Source: Orlajensenia stereocauli (GTDB lineage: Bacteria; Actinomycetota; Actinomycetes; Actinomycetales; Microbacteriaceae). From it: 64,000 nucleotides of DNA. Below, piece after piece: positions 8,129 to 16,450 of this stretch (its first letter is position 1; each line of letters begins with the position of its first letter). Both the position numbers and the translations under genes were made by a program. The notes under the pieces are model-generated. The model did not search any database and was not told where the DNA came from. It saw only the letters and a list, made by a program, of their open reading frames with translations. Where the stretch lies: the NCBI RefSeq assembly GCF_039548895.1, contig NZ_JBCLVG010000001.1; one strand, written 5' to 3'.

Positions 8129-8587
8129 ATGAGCGGATGGACGGACACAGACGGTGACGGCGTCGGCAACTACGCCACCTTCGACACTACCGGCGACGGC
8201 GTCGACGACCTCGTCCTCCTCGACAGCGACAACGACCACGTCATCGACACCCGCGGCACCGACACTGACAGCGACGGCGGAATCGACCAGTCCGAAGTCG
8301 ACACCAACCGCGACGGATCCATCGACGAGATCCGGAAGGACACCGACAAGGACGGTGTTGAAGACACCATCCTCCGAGATCGCGGCGATGGGGTCTTCGA
8401 GACGTACATGGAGCCGGGGCCCACCGACCCGCGTGAGGCGATCATGGACGCCACCGTTGTCAGCGCTCCCACGAACCCGGACCCGCTGATCGCGTTGCTG
8501 GAGAACCCCGACATCACCGCGGACTCCCGAAAGATGATCGAGAACTACCAAGCCCAGATGGACCAGATCCGGGAAGGCTGGCTGTAG
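8129..8587 (+). CDS. Acidic protein with Asp-rich calcium-loop repeats
   Basis: ATG 8129 follows GAGAGGAG. The first 90 of 152 residues are a run of Asp-x-Asp-x-Asp-Gly loops (Asp-Thr-Asp-Gly-Asp-Gly-Val at residue 6 and at least five later variants), the spacing used by dockerin, thrombospondin-3 and EF-hand-like calcium loops. The C-terminal 60 residues are helical. No signal peptide is seen. The same loop type occurs at residues 80-125 of the anchored protein at 12753-14210 in the adjacent cluster, which links this gene to that system. It ends two bases before the convergent stop of GTPase A. Confidence 0.7.
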   Translation: MSGWTDTDGDGVGNYATFDTTGDGVDDLVLLDSDNDHVIDTRGTDTDSDGGIDQSEVDTNRDGSIDEIRKDTDKDGVEDTILRDRGDGVFETYMEPGPTDPREAIMDATVVSAPTNPDPLIALLENPDITADSRKMIENYQAQMDQIREGWL

Positions 8588-8588
8588 T

Positions 8589-10007
8589 TCAACTGCTGTT
8601 GCGGTGATTGATCGCGGCGAACGACCGAGTAAGAATCGCTGCGGACTTCGTCACGGACGGGTCACCCGCCAACAGGTGCTGCTTCACCACATCGCCCGCC
8701 GACAGTGCGGCCGTGCGAACAGCGGCGGCGTCGGCGGCGGGCGGCAACCCGACTCGCTCCTGGTCGGTGTTTCCGCGGAGCAGCCGATTCACCAATCCGA
8801 GGAGTTCGTGTTCGTCCGGGCGGGCGGATAGGAGTTCCCATGCACGGACTTCCTCCAATGGGTGCAGAGCCGGCGCCAATCTGGCGTCGGAAAGCATCCG
8901 CCGGAGCGGCATCCGCTGGCTGAAATTGTGTGCGGCCCGTTCCAGTTGTTCCATTGCCTGCTTCGCCTTCAGCTGGGGGATGCGGTTGACGTAGTGACGG
9001 CGCATCAAGGTGTGCAGCTGATCCACCCCGGACTTCTCCCACATCCAATCGATCACCGGTGACGCACCGCCGCCGGCGATCTCCCGTCCGTACCTGAGCC
9101 CGTATTCCCCGACGAGCATCGACAACTGACGAACGTCAGCGATCGTCACTCCGTCCAGGTTCTCTCTCGCCTGAAGTTGGAACTCAGACAGCCCTCGCAG
9201 GCGAGCCAATGTGCGGGCGTGGCTTTCAGTGAACACCCCAGTGACCGCCGTCTCGGCGAGCCTTCCAGCGACGGGGATCACCGCGGCGAGATCCGATGCA
9301 TGCTCCAGCTGCATCTCAGCCGCACGGTCAGTTGCCTCCACCAACGAGTCATCATCGCCCCATGGCCCGGATCCGTACCTGTCGGCATGGGACAGGACAC
9401 CGATCGCCCCACTCGAGGACACGTCCCCGGCCACGTTCCTGAACTCGCGGAGGAAGTCGACGTCGTCGGCCAGCTCTTTCCCGCGGAACAAGTAGATGAT
9501 CGCGTCCGCTTGTCGAACACCGCCGACGCCTAGGATGCTCTGCCGCGACACCACTTCCAGCTCGGCCGACGTCGTCTCCAGCCCCGGGGTGTCGATCAAC
9601 GTCAGATTGCGTAGCGGCTCTGAGCTCAACTTCACCACCGCGTAGGAGATCTGGTCAACAGGGACAGGCAACCGGTCCGGAAGCATCCCGTCCTGCAGCG
9701 GAACACGGATGTGGGGCCGGCCGCCGGACAGGTGGAGTGTGGCACCTTCATCAGCTCCGAACCGATACTGGGTCACCACCTTCGTGCATTCCACATCGGC
9801 GGTCGCAGCGACTTTCCTCCCGATGATCGCGTTCACCAACGTGGACTTGCCCGCCTTCACCCGGCCGACCACCGCCACCCGCAACGGTTCGGTGAGTCGG
9901 GCACGGGCGTACGAGGTGGCTGGCGCCACCTCTGGCCCTCCCACGTCGTCGTAGCGGTCGCAGACGGCGAGGATCGCTTCGGTGAGAGGGTCGTGCTGTG
10001 CCGTCAC
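8589..10007 (-). CDS. Dynamin-like GTPase A (IniC-like)
   Basis: This 472-residue protein carries a dynamin-type GTPase domain: P-loop Gly-Arg-Val-Lys-Ala-Gly-Lys-Ser-Thr at 48-56, a switch Thr in Glu-Cys-Thr-Lys at about 75, G3 Asp-Thr-Pro-Gly at 139-142 and a Ser-His-Ala-Asp G4-like motif at 206-209. The C-terminal half is helical (stalk-like) without an obvious membrane paddle. It resembles the small isoniazid-inducible IniC-type member of paired bacterial dynamins. GTP hydrolysis at the inner face of the membrane with GTPase B as partner is inferred. The GTG start overlaps the Hsp70 stop by four bases (GTGA), so it is the last gene of the operon. Confidence 0.85.
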   Translation of the reverse strand: MTAQHDPLTEAILAVCDRYDDVGGPEVAPATSYARARLTEPLRVAVVGRVKAGKSTLVNAIIGRKVAATADVECTKVVTQYRFGADEGATLHLSGGRPHIRVPLQDGMLPDRLPVPVDQISYAVVKLSSEPLRNLTLIDTPGLETTSAELEVVSRQSILGVGGVRQADAIIYLFRGKELADDVDFLREFRNVAGDVSSSGAIGVLSHADRYGSGPWGDDDSLVEATDRAAEMQLEHASDLAAVIPVAGRLAETAVTGVFTESHARTLARLRGLSEFQLQARENLDGVTIADVRQLSMLVGEYGLRYGREIAGGGASPVIDWMWEKSGVDQLHTLMRRHYVNRIPQLKAKQAMEQLERAAHNFSQRMPLRRMLSDARLAPALHPLEEVRAWELLSARPDEHELLGLVNRLLRGNTDQERVGLPPAADAAAVRTAALSAGDVVKQHLLAGDPSVTKSAAILTRSFAAINHRNSS

Positions 10008-12115
10008 GGTGACCCGGCGACAATCGCGTCGACGGTGGCGGCATCCCAGTAGAAGACTCGCGCCTGAGCTTGCGTGTTCTCATCCAAAGTTCCGCCCTGA
10101 GCGACGCTGGTGAAGATGTCTGCCGAGAAAGGGACGTCCTCGTACGCCCAGATTGATGTGATGAAGGTGTTGTTTCCGGATTCGTCATACCCGGCGACAT
10201 CGAACTTCGTGCCGACAGACGCGCCTTCGGCATCCAGGAGTGATGCGGTGCTCATCTCAGGGGTGCCTTCGAGGTAGCCGCTCCAGAATGTCGCTGCCCC
10301 TTGGTCATATCGAGAGATGCTGACTGTGGTGTTCGGGAGGTCTGTCCACGTGCATTGCATCGCCTCCTCAGCCGATGCGAGGCCTCCTGTCGCTTGGGAG
10401 AGGTCAACCACGACACAGCTCGCTCCGTCGGCGGTGAACATTTTGTCCAAACCGGCTCGCCCCGCCAGGGCTGGGCAGTCAGAGCCTGTGTCCGCTGTCG
10501 ACCCGTCCCAGCAGTCGACGGGGTCGACTGGGTCGACCTCCTTGGCTACGCAGGTTTCGAGATCCGAGTCCCATTCTTCGGAGCTGAGGCAGTCTTCCGG
10601 GCCCGGTGGGTCCTCAGCCGCAACGCACGCTTCCAGGTCCGCGTCCCACACCTCGCTGCTGGAACAGTCATCCGGACCCGGCGGCGGTGGAGGTGGTGGT
10701 GGTGGGATGATGGCGATCGCGATGCCGACCGTGCCGATCACCAGGACGGAAGCTGCGGCGGCAGTCCACCCGATGATCTTCCGCCTCCGCTTCTTTGCTA
10801 CGGCGTCCTTCTGGTTCTGTTCCGCTGCGGCACGCCAAGCTTCGGTTTCTTCCTCTTCCGTCTGGTGCTGTTCCCCATCCGCCGGCGATGTCTCCGTCCG
10901 GGAGCGTTCGGCCTCGGCCGCAGCGGCTGCGGCGGCTGCGGCGGCTGCCTCGGTCGCAGCGGCTTCCTGGGCGGCTCTGGCCTCTGTCGCCTCTCGCGCA
11001 GCCCGTTCCTCTTCGGTTTCGACATGCGGCTGCGGTTGCGGCTTCGGCACCCACAGGGCTCCCTCTACGACGACGAGCTTCAGGTCGTCGCGGGTCAGCG
11101 GGCTCTGCTTCAGGGCGGCCTCGAGGGAGGTTCGGATGGTCGGTGTTTGGGACGCGCCGCCGGTGAGGTAGATCCGGTCTGCGTGGCCGCCGTGGTGTGC
11201 CAACAGGTCCTGCGTGAGCTTCACTCCACGGTCGACGAGAGGCTGGATCATCTCCCGGTACTGGGGCCCGGTGATGATGAGGGCGTCGTTGAATCCAGGG
11301 ACCGCGACCGGGATTTTCACCGTCTCGTTTGTCGTCAGGCTCTCCTTCGCCTTCCTGACGGAGTCGCGGAGGGTGAGCTTCATGCCGAGGTTCTGCGGGG
11401 CGTCGAGCCGAGCACCCATGTCAGCGCCGGTGTGTTCCGACATTTGGGTGAGCACCCATTCGTAGAGCAGCTCGTCGAAGTCCTTGCCGCCGAGATCCTG
11501 AGCTCCGTCTGAATCGACCGTCTCGTAACCAGAAGCTGTCCGTTCGATGAGTGCGACGTCGAGGGTGCCGCCGCCGAAGTCGAACACGGCGATCCGTTCA
11601 CCGATCTCTGGGGCGCCGGCCATCGCGCCGTAGTAGTGAGCGGCAGCGACCGGCTCCTCGATCAGACGTACCGTCTCGGCTGGGAACCCAGCCTTCACCG
11701 CTGCTTCCCTGAGTGCATCTTTCCGGGTGTCTCCCCAGTCGGCCGGGTGAGTGAGGATCACCTCTGCCGGCAACGTGCTCTCGTTCGCCTGGACAGCGCG
11801 GTCGCGGACATGTCTGAGGATCGCAGCGATCACATCCGTGGTCGAATATTGCGACGAACCCACGGGGATGAACTCGTTGCCGAGCTCCAACTTGGGATGC
11901 TCCCGGAACTCACCCGGGTAAATGCCCATCTGGTTGCTCGCGGAATCTCCGACAATGACCCCCGACGTGTCGATGATGACTGCAGAGGGGATCGTGTCGG
12001 TGTGGGTGCCGAGCCGAACCACGCGCGGCCCCGTGTCGCCCCCTCGGTAGTATGCCGCGGCAGTGTTTGAGGTGCCGAAGTCAATCGACAGTGACCAAGC
12101 CCGTACTGCGTTCAC
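10004..12115 (-). CDS. Membrane-anchored Hsp70-like ATPase lacking the substrate-binding domain
   Basis: GTG 12115 is chosen because AAGGAG lies seven bases upstream and the start then falls just after the previous stop. Residues 1-360 form an Hsp70/actin-type ATPase domain: Asp-Phe-Gly-Thr-Ser-Asn-Thr at 12-18, Phe-Asp-Phe-Gly-Gly-Gly-Thr at 179-185 and Leu-Thr-Gly-Gly-Ala-Ser at about 317-322. The usual beta-sandwich peptide-binding domain is absent. Instead there is a Glu/Ala coiled coil (about 365-435), a basic stop, one membrane segment (about 448-470), a proline run, two tandem Cys-(x)4-Val/Glu-Trp-Asp-x-Asp-Leu-Glu-x-Cys modules and a further domain of about 150 residues predicted outside the membrane. 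I infer a receptor whose external domain is coupled to an internal nucleotide switch. Confidence 0.85.
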   Translation of the reverse strand: MNAVRAWSLSIDFGTSNTAAAYYRGGDTGPRVVRLGTHTDTIPSAVIIDTSGVIVGDSASNQMGIYPGEFREHPKLELGNEFIPVGSSQYSTTDVIAAILRHVRDRAVQANESTLPAEVILTHPADWGDTRKDALREAAVKAGFPAETVRLIEEPVAAAHYYGAMAGAPEIGERIAVFDFGGGTLDVALIERTASGYETVDSDGAQDLGGKDFDELLYEWVLTQMSEHTGADMGARLDAPQNLGMKLTLRDSVRKAKESLTTNETVKIPVAVPGFNDALIITGPQYREMIQPLVDRGVKLTQDLLAHHGGHADRIYLTGGASQTPTIRTSLEAALKQSPLTRDDLKLVVVEGALWVPKPQPQPHVETEEERAAREATEARAAQEAAATEAAAAAAAAAAAEAERSRTETSPADGEQHQTEEEETEAWRAAAEQNQKDAVAKKRRRKIIGWTAAAASVLVIGTVGIAIAIIPPPPPPPPPGPDDCSSSEVWDADLEACVAAEDPPGPEDCLSSEEWDSDLETCVAKEVDPVDPVDCWDGSTADTGSDCPALAGRAGLDKMFTADGASCVVVDLSQATGGLASAEEAMQCTWTDLPNTTVSISRYDQGAATFWSGYLEGTPEMSTASLLDAEGASVGTKFDVAGYDESGNNTFITSIWAYEDVPFSADIFTSVAQGGTLDENTQAQARVFYWDAATVDAIVAGSP

Positions 12116-12126
12116 ACTGGTGCTCC

Positions 12127-12753
12127 TTATCCGTGTATCCACACGGAGACGTCTGCGGGGCGGACGATCCGGTTGGCAGTGCGGTATCCGGGTCGGATGA
12201 CCTCGGCGATGGTGCGGTCATAGGCCGGGTCTGGGGTGGGGCGTTTCGTCCTGGCCCGGTGAACGGTGTCGTCGAACCGGTCGCCCGGGTTCGCCGTCAG
12301 AGGGACGAGCCCTGCCGCGGCGATCACCTGCTCCAACTGCGCGCCCGCGCCGGCGGATTGAGGGAAGTCAGCCAGGGTCACCAGCTGCTCGAGCAAGTCA
12401 TCCTGGACCGGTGAAGCTGCAGGGCGGTTCTGGCTTGCGGACTGCGCTGAGGCTTTCCACCCCTCCGCATCCCGGAACGCGGCGGCCGCCTTGGCATCCG
12501 CTCTCCGTCTGCGTGACATCTCGACCAGCAACCACACCACCACACCAATCAGAGCCAGGAGCAGCAGTCCGACCAAGACCCACGGTGCGGCAGAACCCAC
12601 CGTGCCCCAGATGCCGTCCGTACCCGATGTCTCCGTCGGTGGTGCTGTGGGGCAGTCGGTGACCGAGACTGGCGCGCACTGGTCGGACCCGAACGACTCA
12701 CCGGGAGGGCAGGTTGCCTCCCCGGTGAGTGGGCAGTCGTCGACGAGCAGCAT
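12127..12753 (-). CDS. Membrane-anchored GrpE-like nucleotide exchange factor
   Basis: ATG 12753 overlaps the preceding stop by one base (TGATG). The 208-residue protein has a short N-terminus with four cysteines, one membrane segment at about 58-80 followed by an Arg-rich stop, then a cytoplasmic helical part and a C-terminal segment with the GrpE signature order Pro-Gly-Asp-Arg-Phe-Asp ... His ... Glu-Val-Ile-Arg-Pro-Gly-Tyr ... Val-Arg-Pro-Ala-Asp-Val. GrpE exchanges ADP for ATP on Hsp70, and the next gene is the Hsp70. The membrane anchor and the N-terminal cysteine stretch, predicted outside, are unusual for GrpE. Confidence 0.8.
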   Translation of the reverse strand: MLLVDDCPLTGEATCPPGESFGSDQCAPVSVTDCPTAPPTETSGTDGIWGTVGSAAPWVLVGLLLLALIGVVVWLLVEMSRRRRADAKAAAAFRDAEGWKASAQSASQNRPAASPVQDDLLEQLVTLADFPQSAGAGAQLEQVIAAAGLVPLTANPGDRFDDTVHRARTKRPTPDPAYDRTIAEVIRPGYRTANRIVRPADVSVWIHG

Positions 12754-14210
12754 CACGCACCAGGTGCCTTCTTGGCCATCAGGCGGGTGCCGGCCGCACC
12801 GACCGCGAAAGCGACCGGCAGCAGGATCCATCCGTGGCGGCTGATGTCGTTCGCGATCTGCTCGCCGATAGACGGCTGGATCTGGTCGATACCGGCGTAC
12901 TCGGCCCGCTGGCCGAGCAGTTCGGTCAGGTTGACCGGCGCCGGCTCAGCAGGCTGAGCTGCGAAGCTCACGTCGGCCGGCTGTTCAGCGGTACCGTCAG
13001 CCTGAGCAGTTTCAATTCCCAGACCGAGGTCGCCCTCCGTCGCAATTGATCCCGCTCCGGCGCCTTGGGTGGCCTGGAACTCCGACGCCGACTGGTCACA
13101 CATCAGCATCGCGTATCCGGAATCCTCCCATGCGCCTTGGAAGTCGGCGATCGAGATCTCCATCTGGGAGCCTTCGGCACGCCCCGGGTCGTTGAGGGTG
13201 ACGATTCCGCGGTCCTCGTCGATGTCGGTGACGAGCACTGCATGGTCGGTGGCGGAGGCTGTGTCGCCGTCAGGGTTTTGCCCGACAGATTCGCGGGAGT
13301 CGACCATCACCATCACACCGGTGCCGGATTCGATCTCCGCGTCGAGGTTCGCCCAGTAGGTCGGTCCGTCCATTCCCGACGACGCGAGAGTGGAGACCGT
13401 TGCGGGGATCCCGTTCTCTGCGAGCAACGTCTGCGCGTCGAACGGGTCCAACCCGAACAGGCCGGTGTTCCCGATCGGGGACCACATCCCGAGCTCTTCC
13501 GCGCGGCGGTAGAACCATTCCTCGTTGACGGTGTTCCCGGTGTACAGGTCGAATATCTGCGCGATCGACGACGGGACGCAGGAGTTCGGGTACGCCTGCT
13601 GGAACCACACTGCAGCCCAGTCCTCCGGGTCGCCGCCGAGCTGTCCGTTCTCGTCAACTACAGGGGCGGGGGCGTTTCCCCAGTCAGGGGCCACCTCAAC
13701 CTCCGTCGGGGCGACAGGGTCTGGAGCTACCTGCTCGACTGGAGCTTCCTCTCCCGTGTCGACCGGCTGCAGCGCCTGGTACATCTCCGGCATCGTGAAC
13801 TGCATCTGCGGCTCCGTGAGGAAGGAGTCGCTGTCCGAGTACCCGTCAGCGTCGGTGTCGGCCGTTATCCAGTACCCGTCGGGTGTCTTGAACACGCCGA
13901 GGTCTTGGATGCCGTCGCCGTTGGTGTCGATCGCGTACCCGTCGACGATGCCGTCGGAGTTCGTGTCTAGGGCTTCGTAGCTTGTGGCGGTCTCGACGAC
14001 CGCGCAGATCTCCGGGTTGCAGTAGTCCTCGTAGGTTCCGTACTCCGTGTTCGGGTCTACCGGTTCGCCCTCGCCGGGGAACCCGGGCTGCCCGGTCGGG
14101 AACGGGTCCTGACCGTTCTCAGGGAATCCCGGCTGCCCATGCGGGAACGGGTCCTGGCTGTTGTTGAAGTCGTCAGGGACTTCGGGCACCTGAATGTCGT
14201 CGGTGGACAT
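12753..14210 (-). CDS. C39-like Cys/His/Asp protein with Ca-loop repeats and C-terminal anchor
   Basis: The 485-residue protein has no signal peptide. Residues 19-48 are two copies of a Gln-Asp-Pro-Phe-Pro-x-Gly-Gln-Pro-Gly-Phe-Pro unit. Residues 80-125 hold Asp-Thr-Asn-Ser-Asp-Gly type calcium loops. Residues 195-370 look like a papain-fold C39-type peptidase: Pro-Asn-Ser-Cys with Cys211, Thr-Asp-His-Ala with His323 and Leu-Asn-Asp-Pro-Gly with Asp341, the expected Cys-His-Asp order. A membrane segment at about 459-477 followed by Lys-Lys suggests a C-terminal anchor. Which side the catalytic part faces is unclear. It may cut or bind a partner in this operon. The shared Asp-loop repeats link it to the protein at 8129. 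Confidence 0.75.
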   Translation of the reverse strand: MSTDDIQVPEVPDDFNNSQDPFPHGQPGFPENGQDPFPTGQPGFPGEGEPVDPNTEYGTYEDYCNPEICAVVETATSYEALDTNSDGIVDGYAIDTNGDGIQDLGVFKTPDGYWITADTDADGYSDSDSFLTEPQMQFTMPEMYQALQPVDTGEEAPVEQVAPDPVAPTEVEVAPDWGNAPAPVVDENGQLGGDPEDWAAVWFQQAYPNSCVPSSIAQIFDLYTGNTVNEEWFYRRAEELGMWSPIGNTGLFGLDPFDAQTLLAENGIPATVSTLASSGMDGPTYWANLDAEIESGTGVMVMVDSRESVGQNPDGDTASATDHAVLVTDIDEDRGIVTLNDPGRAEGSQMEISIADFQGAWEDSGYAMLMCDQSASEFQATQGAGAGSIATEGDLGLGIETAQADGTAEQPADVSFAAQPAEPAPVNLTELLGQRAEYAGIDQIQPSIGEQIANDISRHGWILLPVAFAVGAAGTRLMAKKAPGA

Positions 14211-14237
14211 GACCTCCGCCTTTCGTGGGGTTGCTAC

Positions 14238-16076
14238 TTAGAGGCCCGACAGAGGCCTGAGGTTCCCGCGGAGCCGGTTCAGTTCCGCCAGCGCCTTACC
14301 GTTCAGCTCCAGGTACGCCTTCATCGAGGTCTCGTGCTCGATGCGACGCTTCGATCGGTCCTTCGCCGACTCGGTGAGAGCCTGTCTGGCGTCCTTGATC
14401 TTCGCGTCGATGTCAGCTTGCGCGTCCCGGACGGCGTCTTCGAATGCTTCGGACACCACAAGACTCAGATGGGAGGTAGCCTGACCGATCGCGTCCGCCA
14501 GCTCCTCACGGATCACCTTCGTGTGATCGGTGATCCTTTGCTGCAACTCCCTGCTGTTTTTCATCCGCGCGGACAGCATGAACCCGCCAGCGACGCCGAC
14601 AGCGATGACCGGCAGCGCGAACGGGCCGAGGAATGACCCCAGGATCATCCCGGGGCGGGCCATCATCACGCCCATAGACAACCCGCCGGCCATCAGACCC
14701 ATTTTCCCGCCGCTTTCGAACACGGTGCGCAAGTTCGGCTTCTCGATCGCCTCGAAATCAACGACACTCAGATGCTCGGGTACGGGCAGGTGGGCGCTGG
14801 TGAACAACTCGTCGATGACCCGTTTGATCCCCACCGTCATGACGTCAGCGATGGACAACTCCATGTCCTTGACGTCGTTCGTCATCTCCAGCTGAAGGTC
14901 GCTAGCCTGAGCTTTCGACTTCCCGAAAGTTGAACTCGCTTTCTCGTGCCACTCCTTCTCGAAGTCCTGGATCATCTTCCTGGTTTGGTTCGTGGCGTCG
15001 GTCTTCAGTGCGTGAACACCTTTCCCGATCCGGTTCCGCCAGTGACGCTGCCCCTCACGGAACTCATTCAGCTCAGCCTGGCGGGCAGCGAGCTGTCGAC
15101 TGGCTTCCTCCGGCTCGGCGATCATCACGAGCCCCACTGCAAGATCTGCGGCGGCAACCTCGATGAGCCGGTGCAGTTGCTTGAGCGCGCTCACATCAGG
15201 GATGCGGACAGCGTGGCCCAGCGGTTCGTTCAGTGCAGCGACGAGACTGTCGATCCGGCTGATCCGGCGGAGCCCATCACGGTCCTGCTCGGCCGTCAAA
15301 GCCTTCCCCGCCCACAGTGCGGAGATGCCGACGAAAGCAGCTGGTGGGAACTGCTGGTCGCGCATGATGACGGTGTCTTCGTCAAGGATCTGTTGCCACT
15401 CCGGGTTCTGGTCGATCTTGTTCATCGCCACGATGACCCAGCCGGCGTACTCCGCTGCTTGGCGCAGAAACTCCAACGTCTTCTTCGTCAGCCGGCCGTC
15501 GGATTCCGTCACGATCAGCAGAACTCCGGCGCCGGCCGCGCTCGTCAACGCCCGTTTCGCATGGGAGCGACTCAGGCCTCCGGAACCTGGGGTGTCGATG
15601 ATGGTGGTGCCGGGCAGTTCGGCGCTCTGCTGCCCAATGTCGACACCGAGGACAGCTTCGGCTTCGACGGTTCCGGCGTGGGCGCCGGACATGGTTACCC
15701 AGTCCGCGAGCTCGTCACGTGGGACATCCCGGTACTCACCGTCCAGGTCCAGCCGAACAACGCCAGCCGGGAGTTCCTCTGAAGGTGGCATGAATCGCAA
15801 CGACACCCGGGTGGTTTCCTTCGCTCCGACGGGAGCGAAGCCAGGTTCGCCGAGGAGCGCGTTCACGATGCTGCTCTTCCCGGCGCTGAGCTCACCGACC
15901 ACCACCACGCGCGCAGGAGACTCCGTGAGCTGCTTCCGCTTCCACCGGATCTCATCCAGCTCCAGCCCGTACCCCCGCGGGTCCAGGACCGTGCCTGCTT
16001 CTGTGAGAAGCAGGCCTGTCACCGATTCTTTCGCGGCAGCGAGGGGGCGTTGGCGGGCGCCGGCGAGGTCAGTCAT
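14238..16076 (-). CDS. Dynamin-like GTPase B (IniA-like) with membrane hairpin
   Basis: ATG 16076 is chosen because GGGGAG precedes it by eight bases; it overlaps the previous gene by 8 bases. The 612-residue protein has a dynamin GTPase domain with P-loop Gly-Glu-Leu-Ser-Ala-Gly-Lys-Ser-Ser at 61-69, Thr-Thr-Arg in switch I, Asp-Thr-Pro-Gly at about 160 and Asn-Lys-Ile-Asp in G4. Helical stalk segments follow, then a hydrophobic Gly/Met/Ala hairpin at about 455-500, the membrane paddle of bacterial dynamins, and a long C-terminal helix. Size and layout fit the IniA/LeoA-type larger partner. It probably heterodimerises with GTPase A encoded four genes downstream. Confidence 0.85.
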   Translation of the reverse strand: MTDLAGARQRPLAAAKESVTGLLLTEAGTVLDPRGYGLELDEIRWKRKQLTESPARVVVVGELSAGKSSIVNALLGEPGFAPVGAKETTRVSLRFMPPSEELPAGVVRLDLDGEYRDVPRDELADWVTMSGAHAGTVEAEAVLGVDIGQQSAELPGTTIIDTPGSGGLSRSHAKRALTSAAGAGVLLIVTESDGRLTKKTLEFLRQAAEYAGWVIVAMNKIDQNPEWQQILDEDTVIMRDQQFPPAAFVGISALWAGKALTAEQDRDGLRRISRIDSLVAALNEPLGHAVRIPDVSALKQLHRLIEVAAADLAVGLVMIAEPEEASRQLAARQAELNEFREGQRHWRNRIGKGVHALKTDATNQTRKMIQDFEKEWHEKASSTFGKSKAQASDLQLEMTNDVKDMELSIADVMTVGIKRVIDELFTSAHLPVPEHLSVVDFEAIEKPNLRTVFESGGKMGLMAGGLSMGVMMARPGMILGSFLGPFALPVIAVGVAGGFMLSARMKNSRELQQRITDHTKVIREELADAIGQATSHLSLVVSEAFEDAVRDAQADIDAKIKDARQALTESAKDRSKRRIEHETSMKAYLELNGKALAELNRLRGNLRPLSGL

Positions 16077-16332
16077 CTGTGTCTCCCCAAGCGTGGTTAT
16101 CTGCGACACCGTCATCGATGTCAGACGGGCTGTCGAAGCCAGATTGGTCGGCCGCTTCTTGGTCGTCGTCGTCGTCTTTCACGAAGACGGGGTCGCTGGC
16201 CTCGGCGCTGTCGTCGAGGTCATCCGAGCCGGACAGCCTGAAAGCCGCATCAAGCGCCGCCTTCCACACCGCATCCGGCATCCGCGGCGGCAGGCCGAGC
16301 ACGAAGTCATCGAGGTCGTCGAGCTCAGCCAC
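16069..16332 (-). CDS. Small acidic protein heading the dynamin/Hsp70 operon
   Basis: Two GTG codons are in frame. GTG 16332 is preferred because AAGGA ends seven bases upstream, whereas it would sit one base from GTG 16338. The 87-residue product begins with a helix containing Gly-Leu-Pro-Pro-Arg-Met-Pro-Asp-Ala-Val-Trp and continues as a very acidic, low-complexity Asp/Ser/Glu tail with a run of five Asp. No cysteine, signal peptide or membrane segment is present. It could be an adaptor or inhibitor for its partners; this is a guess from position only. Confidence 0.6.
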   Translation of the reverse strand: MAELDDLDDFVLGLPPRMPDAVWKAALDAAFRLSGSDDLDDSAEASDPVFVKDDDDDQEAADQSGFDSPSDIDDGVADNHAWGDTDD

Positions 16333-16364
16333 GTTCACGTCCTTCGACGGCTGCTATTCCCTCA

Positions 16365-16378
16365 GCACTCAAGAGTGC
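16365..16378. promoter_or_regulatory. Perfect palindrome between operon and sigma gene
   Basis: GCACTCAAGAGTGC is a 14-bp palindrome with 6-bp arms around AA. It contains ACTCAAG, the half-site word of the HspR/HAIR heat-shock operator, and its left part resembles a CIRCE half-site, but neither full operator is present. It lies 33 bp upstream of the operon start. Confidence 0.45.
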
Positions 16379-16403
16379 GCTACCCTTTGCCCTGAAACCG
16401 GCC

Positions 16404-16414
16404 CGAACGGTTCG
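16404..16414. promoter_or_regulatory. Second palindrome upstream of the sigma factor gene
   Basis: CGAACGGTTCG is an 11-bp perfect inverted repeat 37 bp before the sigma factor ATG. The GAAC word also resembles the -35 GGAAC element read by many ECF sigma factors, so autoregulation is possible. Confidence 0.35.
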
Positions 16415-16450
16415 TTGCTCCATAGCTGCCCGAAGCGAGGAGTGCCTTCG

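Noticed and set aside
10301..11512. 403-codon plus-strand frame opposite the Hsp70-like gene
   Set aside because: It contains long Gly/Arg/Leu runs and lies antisense to intact Hsp70 motifs.
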